DNA of 64,000 bases from CAVURS01 sp963795385 (lineage in GTDB: Bacteria > Actinomycetota > Actinomycetes > Actinomycetales > CAVURS01). Shown piece by piece: positions 24,608 through 33,065 of the stretch. Below the pieces are notes generated by a model. It searched no databases and had not been told where the DNA came from. It saw nothing but the letters and a program-made list of their open reading frames with translations. The position numbers were made by a program, and so were the translations under genes. The stretch spans positions 62,001 through 126,000 of the forward strand of contig CAWCHK010000002.1 of the NCBI GenBank assembly GCA_963795385.1. The letters are read 5' to 3'. Each line of letters opens with the position of its first letter. The first letter of the stretch is position 1.

Positions 24608-27036
24608 CCCGCGTCCGGCATCTCGACCGGTGCGACGCCGGTGACCCGGTGGATGGAGAAGGTCCGCACCTCGCTCGACCCGATGTCGTACGCCCGGACC
24701 CGGCCGCCCTCGATCGCCAGGGGCTCGACCACGCGGCGTACCGGCCGGCCGTCGCCGTCGACGTAGCCGATCCACACCCGGGCCCGGTCGGCCGCCGCGT
24801 CGCGCAGCGCCGCCAGGGTGGTCGTGGGGTCGGTCGGCCCCAGCCGGGGCCCGGGCTGCGTGGCGGCGTGCTCCCGGTCGGCGGTCGTGGCCCGGTCGCC
24901 CTCGCGCAGTGACCGCACGACCGCCTCGAGCAGCGCCGGCGTCGGCGCGGGCGGGTCGGTGACCGTCGGCCGCGGGGGCTGGCGCTGTGGCGTGCGCCGC
25001 GATGTTGGCCGGGACAGCAGGAGGGCGCCGTCGGGGGACTCGAGCGCGGGCGCGAGCCCGTGCTCGCGGAGCTGGGCGAGGACGGACGACGGCTCGGCCT
25101 GCGCGGCGATGACCGTGGGCGCGAGCCGGCGCAGCCGCAAGGAGGCGCTGCGCTTGTCGGCCATCAGCTCGTCGAGGACGATCGGGTCCTCGCTGCGCAG
25201 GTACGCCGACGCCGCCCCGACCCGGATCGTCCCGTGCCGGCGGGCGACGTCCTCGACGAGGTAGGCCAACGGCTGCGGGACGGGCGTCCGGCTCGCGCTC
25301 TCGAGCTCGCGGAGCAGGTCACCCGAGGACCAGCCGAGGTCCAGGGCCCGGCGCAGGCTGGCGGAGGTGAAGCGGAAGACCGTTGCGCCGCCACGCGACT
25401 CGACGTCCGCGGCCACCGACATCAACCGCTGCAGGTCGGGGACGAGCGGGCCCGGTGCCACCGCGGTCAGGTCGGCCTGGAGGACGACGTGGTCGATCGG
25501 CTCGGGCATCAGCCGGTGGATCGCCTCGGCCAGGGCCTCCGGGTCGGACGGCGTCAGCGCCCGCCCCTCGGCGGCGATCGCGGCGATCGCCTGCCCCGGC
25601 GTGCTGAGCGCGCCCAGACCGGTGACCCCGAGCAGCTCCGCCTCGCGTCCGGCCGCCTCGGTCAGCTCCTGCAGCAGCACCGACCGGCGGCGCGGGCGGC
25701 GCCAGCGGAGCCGGGCGACCAGGGCCGCGGTATCGGGTGCGGCGCCGGGCCGCGCCGAGCGGGCGTCCGCCAGCTCGGCCAGGACGGCGAGCCGGATCTC
25801 CCGGCCGATCGGCCGGTCCAGGTCCGCGGCCAGGGCGTTGCGGGTCGCGCCGCGGTCGTCCTTCGAGCCGACCAGGGCCGGTGTGCGGGTCGTGCCGAGC
25901 CACGCCTTGGCGAGGGTGGCCCAGCGCCAGGCCGGGTCGTCGACCAGCCACATGTCGTACGCCGGCGTCGGGGCGAAGGCCGGTGCGACCTCACCGTCGG
26001 AGGCGAGCAGCCCTGCGGCGTAGGCGATCTCGATGATCGCGGCGGTCGTCTGCTCGTCGACGTCGAGGGTCTGGGCGGTGCGTCGGAGGTCGCGCACGGC
26101 CAGACCGCCGGCCCGCAGCAGGGCCGGTGCGTCATGGCCCCACGCCTCCAGCAGCTCGCCGACCAGGCGGACGGCATCGCTCGCCGAGCTGCCGGCGGTC
26201 CGGTCCACCAGCGCCGGGTCCCGCGTGGCGCCGTCCAGGGGAGGGGGCTGGCGGGTCGAGGGGTCGTGGACGCGCCCGCCGCGCAGGTGGATGCCGATCT
26301 CGCGGGGGAGCACGACGTGCCCGGGGTCGGCGACGGCCAGCAGGCCGTGCGCCAGCAGCCAGTCCAGCGGCCGGGTGGCGGTGCCGCGGACCTCTCGGTC
26401 GGCGCCGCTCACCTCGCCGACCGGAGGCCCCCAGGTCAACCGCGAGAGGACCTCCCGTGCACCCGAAGGAGCCTGGGCCAGAAGGGCTTCCAAGGCCGTC
26501 GGATCACTGAGGCGGCCCGCGATGGTCGCGATGTCCTGCTCCGGGTCACCGCTCGTCGGCAGGCCCAGGTCCTGCGCCAGGGCCTCGATCCGGAGCGGGG
26601 ACCGGCGGTCGAGGGCCTCGACGATCGGTGGGCCGAGGCCGGCCGGGTAGGCACCGAGCACGTCCTTGGCGGTGCGCACCAGCCGCCACGCTCCGCGCCG
26701 CCCCCAGACCAGGCCCTGACGGTGCAGCCCGGCGAGGTCGGCGGTGGCCTGGGCGATTGGACGGCCGAGCAGCCGGGCCACGTCGGCCTCGGCCGCCGGC
26801 TCCGGGAGGGCCGCCAGCACCTCGACGACCTGGAGGTCGGCCACCGCCAGCCGGTCGAGCGCCCGCTGGACGCTGGCCCGGGTCGCGGCCCGGACGGCCA
26901 GGGCGCTGACGTCGGCCGGGCTGGGCGTCGCGAGGTCGGGGCGCAGCCGCAGCAGGTCGAGGAGCGCGTCGTCCGGCCGGGCCCTCAGGTCGTCGGCGAG
27001 ACTCCGCGGCTCCGGCGTGCGGGCGCGAGGGGGCAT
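24604..27036 (-). CDS. Helicase-associated WYL-domain protein
   Basis: An 810-residue protein of the helicase C-terminal-3 (PF13625-type) group that neighbours XPB in actinobacteria. It has several winged-helix-like repeats in the first half (RAATRASVQRALDRLAVADL, ATADLAGLHRQGLVWGRRG). A central segment EPIDHVVLQADLTAVAPGPL is the family's hallmark. A C-terminal WYL-like beta domain follows (ARVWIGYVDGDGRPVRRVVEPLAIEGGR, in part). WYL domains bind nucleic acid or nucleotide ligands. A role with XPB in repair is likely from context but unproven. Here HMG-CoA lyase and a small membrane gene separate it from XPB. Confidence 0.87.
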   Translation of the reverse strand: MPPRARTPEPRSLADDLRARPDDALLDLLRLRPDLATPSPADVSALAVRAATRASVQRALDRLAVADLQVVEVLAALPEPAAEADVARLLGRPIAQATADLAGLHRQGLVWGRRGAWRLVRTAKDVLGAYPAGLGPPIVEALDRRSPLRIEALAQDLGLPTSGDPEQDIATIAGRLSDPTALEALLAQAPSGAREVLSRLTWGPPVGEVSGADREVRGTATRPLDWLLAHGLLAVADPGHVVLPREIGIHLRGGRVHDPSTRQPPPLDGATRDPALVDRTAGSSASDAVRLVGELLEAWGHDAPALLRAGGLAVRDLRRTAQTLDVDEQTTAAIIEIAYAAGLLASDGEVAPAFAPTPAYDMWLVDDPAWRWATLAKAWLGTTRTPALVGSKDDRGATRNALAADLDRPIGREIRLAVLAELADARSARPGAAPDTAALVARLRWRRPRRRSVLLQELTEAAGREAELLGVTGLGALSTPGQAIAAIAAEGRALTPSDPEALAEAIHRLMPEPIDHVVLQADLTAVAPGPLVPDLQRLMSVAADVESRGGATVFRFTSASLRRALDLGWSSGDLLRELESASRTPVPQPLAYLVEDVARRHGTIRVGAASAYLRSEDPIVLDELMADKRSASLRLRRLAPTVIAAQAEPSSVLAQLREHGLAPALESPDGALLLSRPTSRRTPQRQPPRPTVTDPPAPTPALLEAVVRSLREGDRATTADREHAATQPGPRLGPTDPTTTLAALRDAAADRARVWIGYVDGDGRPVRRVVEPLAIEGGRVRAYDIGSSEVRTFSIHRVTGVAPVEMPDAG

Positions 27037-27072
27037 CCGAGCAACGTTAGTCGCCGGGCGGAGGGTCGTGGA

Positions 27073-28128
27073 CTACGTGTCCGGCCGGGCCCGGCTGGGC
27101 TGGACCCGCTTCGGCTCGCCGGCCATCTTCGGGTACTCCGGCGGGTAGGGCAGGTCGCCGAGATCCCGGTCGCGGGCGTCGCGGGCGTACATCTCGAGCA
27201 ACGGCTCGATCGAGTACGCGGGGCCCTCGGACACAGCGGCGTGCAGGTCACCGACCTCGGCGAACCGGGCCGGCATCGTCAGCGCGTCGAAGTCCTGGGG
27301 GGCGACGGCGTCCAGCTCCTCCCACCGCAGCGGCGCGGAGACCGTGGCGCGCGGGTTGGCCCGGATGCTGTAGGCGGAGGCGATGGTCCGGTCGCGCGCG
27401 GCCTGGTTGTAGTCGATGAAGATCTGCTCGCCGCGCTCCTCCTTCCACCACTTCATCGTGACCCGGTCCGGGTTGCGCCGCTCCATCTCCCGGCCGAGCG
27501 CGATCACCGCGTGCCGTACGTCGGTGAACGTCCCAGCGCGGCTCGATCGGCACGTAGATGTGCAGTCCGCGGCCGCCGGACGTCTTCGGGTGCCCCTCCA
27601 TGCCCAGCTCCTGCAGGAGCTCCCGGACCAGCGGTGCGATCCGGACGGCGTCGCTGAAGTCGGTGCCGGGCTGCGGGTCCAGGTCGATCCGGATCTGGTC
27701 CGGGTGGTCGACCTCGGGGCGGCGTACCGGCCAGGGGTGGAAGGTCAGCGTGCCGAGGTTGGCCGCGTACGCGACGACGGCCAGCTCGGTCGGGCAGATC
27801 TCGTCAGCGGTGCGGCCGCTGGGGAAGGTGATCTCGCGCGGTCTGCACGTAGTCCGGCGCGCCCTTGGGCACCCGCTTCTGGTAGAACGCGTCGCCCCTG
27901 TTGTCGCCCCGTGTCGACAGGGTCGCGCCCTCGAAAACGCCCACCGGGCCAACGTTCCAGCGTGGTCGGCCGCTCTCGCAGGGCGCCGAGGATGCCCTCA
28001 CCGACGGACAGGAAGTAGCTCACCACGTCGCGCTTGGTCAGGCCCCGCTCGGCGAAGTAGACCTTGTCCGGGTTCGACACCCGCACGCTGCGGCCGCCGA
28101 CCTCGATCTCCTCGGATGGTGTCGCCAT
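27073..28128 (-). pseudogene. LigD-type polymerase/primase domain protein, three frameshifts
   Basis: The stand-alone AEP polymerase domain of the non-homologous end-joining LigD family, which fills ends during double-strand break repair. N-terminus is VSNPDKVYFAERGLTKRDV. Later come GDAFYQKRVPKGAPDYV, IRIDLDPQPG (catalytic Asp pair), KTSGGRGLHIYVPI and KWWKEERGEQIFIDYNQ. The frame breaks at about 27942, 27833 and 27530; each break is repaired by removing one base. The corrected length is 350 residues, as expected. No Ku or ligase domain is in view. Either the gene is dead or the three indels are sequence errors, which I favour because all motifs survive. Start ATG 28128. Confidence 0.85.
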
Positions 28129-28177
28129 CCCCGAGACGCTAGCGGTTGGGGGTGTCCTTGGCCGGGCAGCGGCCCGT

Positions 28178-28224
28178 CGTCAAGGTCGACTTGACGCAGA
28201 CTCAGCGTCAAGACAACCTTGACG
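28178..28224 (+). promoter_or_regulatory. Two identical inverted-repeat operators, CGTCAAG-N5-CTTGACG
   Basis: CGTCAAG-GTCGA-CTTGACG lies at 28178-28196 and CGTCAAG-ACAAC-CTTGACG at 28206-28224. Both have perfect seven-base arms and five-base spacers, set 28 bp apart. They fill the gap between the divergent LigD-type gene and the acyltransferase, ending one base before the latter's ATG. This is the layout of a doubled repressor site. The binding protein is unknown. Confidence 0.8.
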
Positions 28225-28225
28225 G

Positions 28226-29213
28226 ATGGTCGAACGCGACTACCCCCTGACCCTGTACGGCATCTGCGAGGACCGGCCCGGGCCGCGCTGGCAGGCGCTG
28301 TACGACGCGGTCTGGCCGGCGTACCGCGCGTGGTTCCTGAGCGAGGGCACGGCGGCCCGGGCCGACCTCGCGACCAGCCGGGCGATGCTGGACCGGCACC
28401 TGCCCGAGCTCGTCGGCACCTGGGAGCGACTGGTCGAGCTGGCTCGCGGGGACGAGACGGCCGCACGGATGCTCGCGCTGTGGCGGCCGCCGACCTTCCT
28501 GCCCGGATGCTCGCAGGCCGTGGTCACGGGCGCGCGGCCCGCGCTGGTGCGCAACTACGACTACGCGCCGCGGCTGTTCGAGCAGGTCTGCTACTCCAGC
28601 CGGTTCGCCGGGCGCCGGGTCATCGGCACCGGCGACTGCCTGTGGGGGCTGCTCGACGGCATGAACGACGACGGCCTCGCGGTCTCGCTGGCCTTCGGTG
28701 GCCGGCCGGGATCGGGCCCGGGCTTCGGCATCCCTCTGGTCGTGCGCTACGTGCTGGAAGCGGCCGGCACCACCAGCGAGGCCCGGCGGATCCTGGCCCG
28801 GGTGCCGGTCTCGATGGCCTACAACCTCACCATCGTGGACGCGCGCGGCGACACGACCACGGCGTTCGTCGCGCCCGGCGCAGCCGGCCGAGTTCACCTC
28901 GGCCCCGGCAGCGACGAACCACCGCGGAGCGGCGCCGGAGGATCCACGGCACGCCCGCCGCTTCCGCAGCGAGGAACGCCTGGCCCACCTGTCCGGGCTG
29001 GTCGGCGCCGGCACCGACCGGGATCGGCTCGCCGCTGCCTTCCTCGAGCCGCCGCTGCACAGCACGGACTACGGGCGCGCGTTCGGGACGCTGTATACCG
29101 CGGTCTACCGGCCGGACGAGCTGTCGGTGGAGTACCTCTGGCCGGGTGCCTCCTGGCGGCGTACGTTCGACTCGCCCGACGCGACCACGACGGTCCGGCT
29201 CCGCGGGTCGTGA
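28226..29213 (+). pseudogene. C45-type autoproteolytic acyltransferase/hydrolase, one frameshift
   Basis: A member of the acyl-CoA:6-aminopenicillanic acid acyltransferase-like (C45, Ntn hydrolase) family. FLPGCSQAVVTG carries the Cys that would become the N-terminal nucleophile after self-cleavage (about residue 94). RNYDYAP follows, then GLLDGMNDDGLAVSLAFGG. After 28880 the reading frame shifts by +1. The C-terminal part (PAEFTSAPAATNH to TTTVRLRGS) continues in another frame to 29213. Removing one base gives 328 residues, the normal size. Substrate unknown. The start ATG 28226 directly follows the second inverted repeat with no clear ribosome site, so repressor binding would cover it. Confidence 0.8.
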
Positions 29214-29233
29214 CCGAGAGAGGAGACCCGCCC

Positions 29234-29485
29234 GTGCCCCTTGCCCGGCGTGACCTGGCCCGGCTCCCGGTGGAGGAGGTCGCCGGCCTGGCCCGCGCCG
29301 CGCTGACCGAGCTGGCGGGCCGGGCCGATCCGGCGGCGTTCTCCGAGCTGTTGCAGATCAGTGAGCACCTGGGCATCAGCCTGGGCGACGCGGCCAGAAC
29401 GCTTGCGGCGCAAGGGTCCTGGGCGCGAGTTGCTGACCTGTCGGGGACGACGAAGCAGGCCGCATGGTCCCGGTGGAGCGGCTGA
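29234..29485 (+). CDS. Small helical protein, HTH-like, unknown function
   Basis: An 83-residue protein with GTG start at 29234 after GAGAGAGGAG. The sequence LPVEEVAGLARAALTELAGRAD is followed by FSELLQISEHLGISLGDAAR, which looks like a helix-turn-helix, and the end VADLSGTTKQAAWSRW, which resembles a second one. I believe similar short actinobacterial proteins exist, but I cannot name a family. It begins 20 bp after the acyltransferase stop and may be co-expressed with it. It could be the regulator of the doubled operator upstream, which is a guess from position. Confidence 0.7.
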   Translation: MPLARRDLARLPVEEVAGLARAALTELAGRADPAAFSELLQISEHLGISLGDAARTLAAQGSWARVADLSGTTKQAAWSRWSG

Positions 29486-29556
29486 GCCTGGGAGCGTCAG
29501 GTCGCGCAGCGAGGCGGGCGATGGTCGGATGGGGTGGCCACGAGGGAGGTCCGCCC

Positions 29557-30345
29557 ATGACACAGCTCACGCATCACGAGGCATCGGCCGGTCTGCGGAT
29601 GGGGGCGCGCGCCGGACTGGCCGCGCGCGGGGTGATCTACCTGTTGATCGGCGTCATCACCGCCTCGCTCGCTGTCCGGCAGCACTCGCAGCACGCCGAC
29701 CAGAAGGGCGCGTTCACCGACCTGGCGAGCAAGCCGTTCGGCGGGGTGCTCGTGGTCGTCGTCGCAGTCGGCCTCGCGGCGTACGCGCTCTGGCAGCTGA
29801 GCCAGGTGTTCACCGGCGTCGTCGGCGAGGAGGACACCTCCGGCAAGCGGATGCGCTCGCTGGTCAGCGCGGTCGTCTACGCGGGCCTGTCGGTCAGCGC
29901 GTTCACGGTGCTGTCCGGTGCCCGCAAGTCCCAGGGGTCGCAGCAGGAGGGCGTCACCGCGCGGGTGATGAAGCACAGCGGCGGTCGCTGGATCGTCGGC
30001 CTGGCCGGAGCCGTCGTCGTCGTGGTGGGGATCGTGCTGGTGGTGCAAGGGGTCCAGGCGTCGTTCATGAAGCGGATGCGTGGGCTGCACGGTGACAGCG
30101 AGCGGACGGTCAAGCGGATCGGCCAGGTCGGGACCGTCGCCCGCGGCGTGGTCGTCGGGCTGGCCGGCGTGCTGGTCGTCTCGGCCGCCTGGACGTTCGA
30201 GCCGCAGAAGGCCCGCGGGATCGACGGCGCGTTGCGAACCCTGCTCGAGCAGCCGTACGGCCGGGTGCTGACCGGCCTGGCGGCGCTGGGGCTGCTGGCG
30301 TTCGGCGTGTTTGGACTGCTGGAGGCCCGGTACCGCAAGGTGTAG
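29557..30345 (+). CDS. DUF1206 membrane protein
   Basis: A 262-residue integral membrane protein with six membrane segments as three similar two-helix units, each starting with a G-x-x-ARG pattern (ARAGLAARGVIYLLIG; KHSGGRWIVGLAG; GTVARGVVVGLAG). This is the DUF1206 layout; function unknown. The start ATG 29557 follows GGGAGGT (29544-29550) and is preferred to an earlier in-frame ATG at 29464. Its stop is followed after two bases by the LLM oxidoreductase ATG, so they are one operon. Confidence 0.88.
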   Translation: MTQLTHHEASAGLRMGARAGLAARGVIYLLIGVITASLAVRQHSQHADQKGAFTDLASKPFGGVLVVVVAVGLAAYALWQLSQVFTGVVGEEDTSGKRMRSLVSAVVYAGLSVSAFTVLSGARKSQGSQQEGVTARVMKHSGGRWIVGLAGAVVVVVGIVLVVQGVQASFMKRMRGLHGDSERTVKRIGQVGTVARGVVVGLAGVLVVSAAWTFEPQKARGIDGALRTLLEQPYGRVLTGLAALGLLAFGVFGLLEARYRKV

Positions 30346-30347
30346 CC

Positions 30348-31241
30348 ATGAGAATCGGGATCGTCGTCCTGCCCCAGCTGCGCTGGCCCGAGGCGGCGGC
30401 CCGATGGCGGGCGGTCGAGGACATGGGCTTCGACCATGCCTGGACCTACGACCACCTGGCCTGGAAGGACCTCTCCGAGGAGCCGTGGTTCGCGACCGTA
30501 CCGACGCTGACTGCGGTCGCGACGGTGACGTCTCGAGTCCGGCTCGGCACCTGGGTGGCCTCGCCGAACTTCCGGCACCCGGTCCCGTTCGCCAAGGAGC
30601 TGATGACCCTCGACGACATCAGCGGCGGGCGGCTGATCCTCGGCGCCGGCGCGGGCGGATCCGGTTGGGACGCCGACGTTCTCGGCCTGCCGCAGCCGAG
30701 CCCGGGGCAGCGGCTGGACCGGTTGGACTCGTTCGTGACGATGCTCGACGAGCTGCTGACCCAACCGGTCACCACCTCGAGCCACCCGCCGTACGACGCG
30801 GTGCGAGCGCGGATGTACCCGGGACCGGTCCAGCAACCGCGGCCCCCCTTCGTCGTGGCGGCCAACGGCCCCCGGGCGATCCGGCTCGCGGCCCGGTTGG
30901 CGAGCCGGCCCGGCGACGGCTGGGCGACGACCGGCATCACGGCGGCCGAGGACGGGCAGGAGGCCTGGTGGGCCGGGATCGGTGAGGTCGTGGACCGGCT
31001 GGACGATGCGCTCGCGGCGGAGGGGCGGGAGGCGGCATCGCTCGACCGCTACCTCAACCTGGACTCGGGGGCGACGTACTCGCTGACGTCGGTCGAGGTG
31101 TTCCGGGACGCGGTGGGCCGCGCCCGGGAGCTCGGGTTCACGGACGTGGTCGCACACTGGCCCCGCACCAGCCTGCACTACGTCGGCCGGGAGTCCGTGC
31201 TCGAAGCGGTGGCGGCCGAGCTGGACGCGCTGCGGGGCTGA
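30348..31241 (+). CDS. LLM-class (luciferase-like) F420-dependent-type oxidoreductase
   Basis: A 297-residue TIM-barrel oxidoreductase of the bacterial luciferase/F420 group. Seen are MGFDHAWTYDHL, the segment TSRVRLGTWVASPNFRHP, and SGGRLILGAGAGGSGWD, the usual cofactor-side loop. The group uses F420 or FMN to reduce or oxidise various small molecules. Which cofactor is used cannot be told from these motifs, though F420 is common in actinobacteria. It is coupled to the upstream DUF1206 gene by a two-base gap. Confidence 0.88.
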   Translation: MRIGIVVLPQLRWPEAAARWRAVEDMGFDHAWTYDHLAWKDLSEEPWFATVPTLTAVATVTSRVRLGTWVASPNFRHPVPFAKELMTLDDISGGRLILGAGAGGSGWDADVLGLPQPSPGQRLDRLDSFVTMLDELLTQPVTTSSHPPYDAVRARMYPGPVQQPRPPFVVAANGPRAIRLAARLASRPGDGWATTGITAAEDGQEAWWAGIGEVVDRLDDALAAEGREAASLDRYLNLDSGATYSLTSVEVFRDAVGRARELGFTDVVAHWPRTSLHYVGRESVLEAVAAELDALRG

Positions 31242-31289
31242 GGCGTTGCCGCCGGAGGGGTCCGGCATGAGGATGAGGGAGTGCCGACC

Positions 31290-32945
31290 ATGCGCTCGCT
31301 GCCGTTGCCGTCGTACACCTCCGCGGTCTCGGACACCCCGCTGCTGGGGGAGACGATCGGGGCCAACCTCGAGCGGGTCGTGGAGCGGTTCGCGGAGCGT
31401 GAGGCCCTCGTGGACGTGCCGAGCGGCCGCCGATGGACCTACCGGGAGCTGAACGACGACGTCGACCGGGTCGCTCGTGGCCTGCTCGCGATGGGGGTCG
31501 AGAAGGGCGACCGGGTCGGGATCTGGTCACCGAACTGCGCCGAGTGGGTGCTGGTCCAGTACGCCACGGCGAAGGTCGGGGCGATCCTCGTCAACGTCAA
31601 CCCGGCCTATCGCAGCCACGAGCTGGCGTTCGTCGTCAACCAGTCCGGGATGCGGCTGCTGGTCTCTGCGGTGGAGTACAAGACCTCGGACTACCGCAGC
31701 CTGGTCGAGGGCGTGCGCGACGAGTGCCCGCGGCTGCACGATGTCGTCCTGATCGGGGAGCCGAGCTGGGCGGCTCTCGTGGACGGCGGGTCGGCCGTGT
31801 CGGTGGAGGAGCTCGCGGAGCGAAGGGCGATGCTCGGGCCCGACGATCCGATCAACATCCAGTACACCTCTGGCACAACGGGATTCCCCAAGGGTGCGAC
31901 CCTCTCGCACCACAACATCCTGAACAACGGCTTCTTCGTCGGTGAGCTCGTGTCCTACGACGAGACCGACCGGGTCTGCCTGCCGGTGCCCTTCTACCAC
32001 TGCTTCGGCATGGTCATGGGCAACCTGGGCTCGACGACACATGGTGCGTGCATCGTCATCCCCGCACCGGGTTTCGAGCCCGAGGCGACGCTGCGGGCCG
32101 TGCAGGACGAGCGCTGCACCTCGCTCTACGGCGTGCCGACGATGTTCATCGCCGAGCTCGGGCTGCCGTCGTTCGCGGACTTCGACCTGTCGACGCTGCG
32201 GACCGGCATCATGGCCGGATCCCCTTGTCCCGTCGAGGTGATGAAGCGTGTCGTCTCCGAGATGCACATGGCCGAGGTGGCCATCTGCTACGGCATGACC
32301 GAGACCTCGCCGGTGTCCACGATGACCCGGCCGGACGACGACCTCGCCCGGCGGACCGAGACGGTCGGTCGCACCATGCCGCACCTGGAGACCAAGGTCG
32401 TCGACCCGGCGACCGGCCTGACCCTGCCGCGCGGGGAGCCGGGCGAGCTGTGCACCCGCGGGCACACGGTGATGCTCGGCTACTGGGACCAGCCGGACCG
32501 GACCGCCGAGGCCATCGACGCCGCCCGGTGGATGCACTCCGGCGATCTCGCGACGATGGACGCCGACGGCTACCTGAACATCGTCGGCCGGATCAAGGAC
32601 CTGGTCATCCGCGGCGGCGAGAACGTCTACCCGCGTGAGGTCGAGGAGTTCCTCTACGCCCACCCGGACATCGCGGACGTCTCCGTCGTCGGTGTGCCGG
32701 ACGAGCGGTACGGCGAGGAGCTGATGGCCTGGATCGTCATGAGGCCCGGCGCGGATCCGTTGACAGCCGAAGGGGTTCGGGAGTTCTGCTCCGGCCGGCT
32801 GGCTCACTTCAAGGTGCCCCGATACGTCCATCTGGTCGACGCGTTCCCCATGACTGTGACGGGGAAGGTGCGGAAGGTGGAGATGCGCGAGAGCGCCGTC
32901 GAGATCCTCGGCCTGCAGGCGGCGGCCGGGGTTCGGAAGGCCTGA
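31290..32945 (+). CDS. AMP-dependent fatty acyl-CoA synthetase (FadD-type)
   Basis: A 551-residue adenylate-forming enzyme. P-loop motif YTSGTTGFPKGATLSHHN (about 192-209), PFYHCFGMVMG, the A5 segment CYGMTETSPVS, the A7 motif MHSGDLATMDADGYLNIVGR and the catalytic Lys in MTVTGKVRKVEMRE. It activates a carboxylic acid with ATP and joins it to CoA; size and motifs suggest a medium- or long-chain fatty acid. ATG 31290 has GAGGGA nine bases before it; a GTG at 31281 abuts that site and is less likely. Probably the last gene of the 29.5-33 kb cluster. Confidence 0.9.
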   Translation: MRSLPLPSYTSAVSDTPLLGETIGANLERVVERFAEREALVDVPSGRRWTYRELNDDVDRVARGLLAMGVEKGDRVGIWSPNCAEWVLVQYATAKVGAILVNVNPAYRSHELAFVVNQSGMRLLVSAVEYKTSDYRSLVEGVRDECPRLHDVVLIGEPSWAALVDGGSAVSVEELAERRAMLGPDDPINIQYTSGTTGFPKGATLSHHNILNNGFFVGELVSYDETDRVCLPVPFYHCFGMVMGNLGSTTHGACIVIPAPGFEPEATLRAVQDERCTSLYGVPTMFIAELGLPSFADFDLSTLRTGIMAGSPCPVEVMKRVVSEMHMAEVAICYGMTETSPVSTMTRPDDDLARRTETVGRTMPHLETKVVDPATGLTLPRGEPGELCTRGHTVMLGYWDQPDRTAEAIDAARWMHSGDLATMDADGYLNIVGRIKDLVIRGGENVYPREVEEFLYAHPDIADVSVVGVPDERYGEELMAWIVMRPGADPLTAEGVREFCSGRLAHFKVPRYVHLVDAFPMTVTGKVRKVEMRESAVEILGLQAAAGVRKA

Positions 32946-33028
32946 GTCGGCTGCTCCCCGCGGCCACGCTCCGTGCTGTCTGGTGCTGAAAATAGTTGGA
33001 AGATAAGGGAATTCGTCGATTGTCCGGC

Positions 33029-33058
33029 TTGCCTGCTGTCTACCTTTTCCGGTAGAAT
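33029..33058 (+). promoter_or_regulatory. Promoter of the DUF222-HNH gene
   Basis: TTGCCT (33029-33034), 18 bp, then TAGAAT (33053-33058). The ATG at 33066 starts seven bases later, so the mRNA would be leaderless or nearly so. The region 32980-33060 is clearly AT-richer than its surroundings. Confidence 0.6.
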
Positions 33059-33065
33059 CGTACAC

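Noticed and set aside
29213..29485. Continuation of the acyltransferase frame to 29485 as one 419-residue protein
   Set aside because: The acyltransferase C-terminus lies in another frame ending at 29213; 29234-29485 has its own ribosome site and unrelated sequence.
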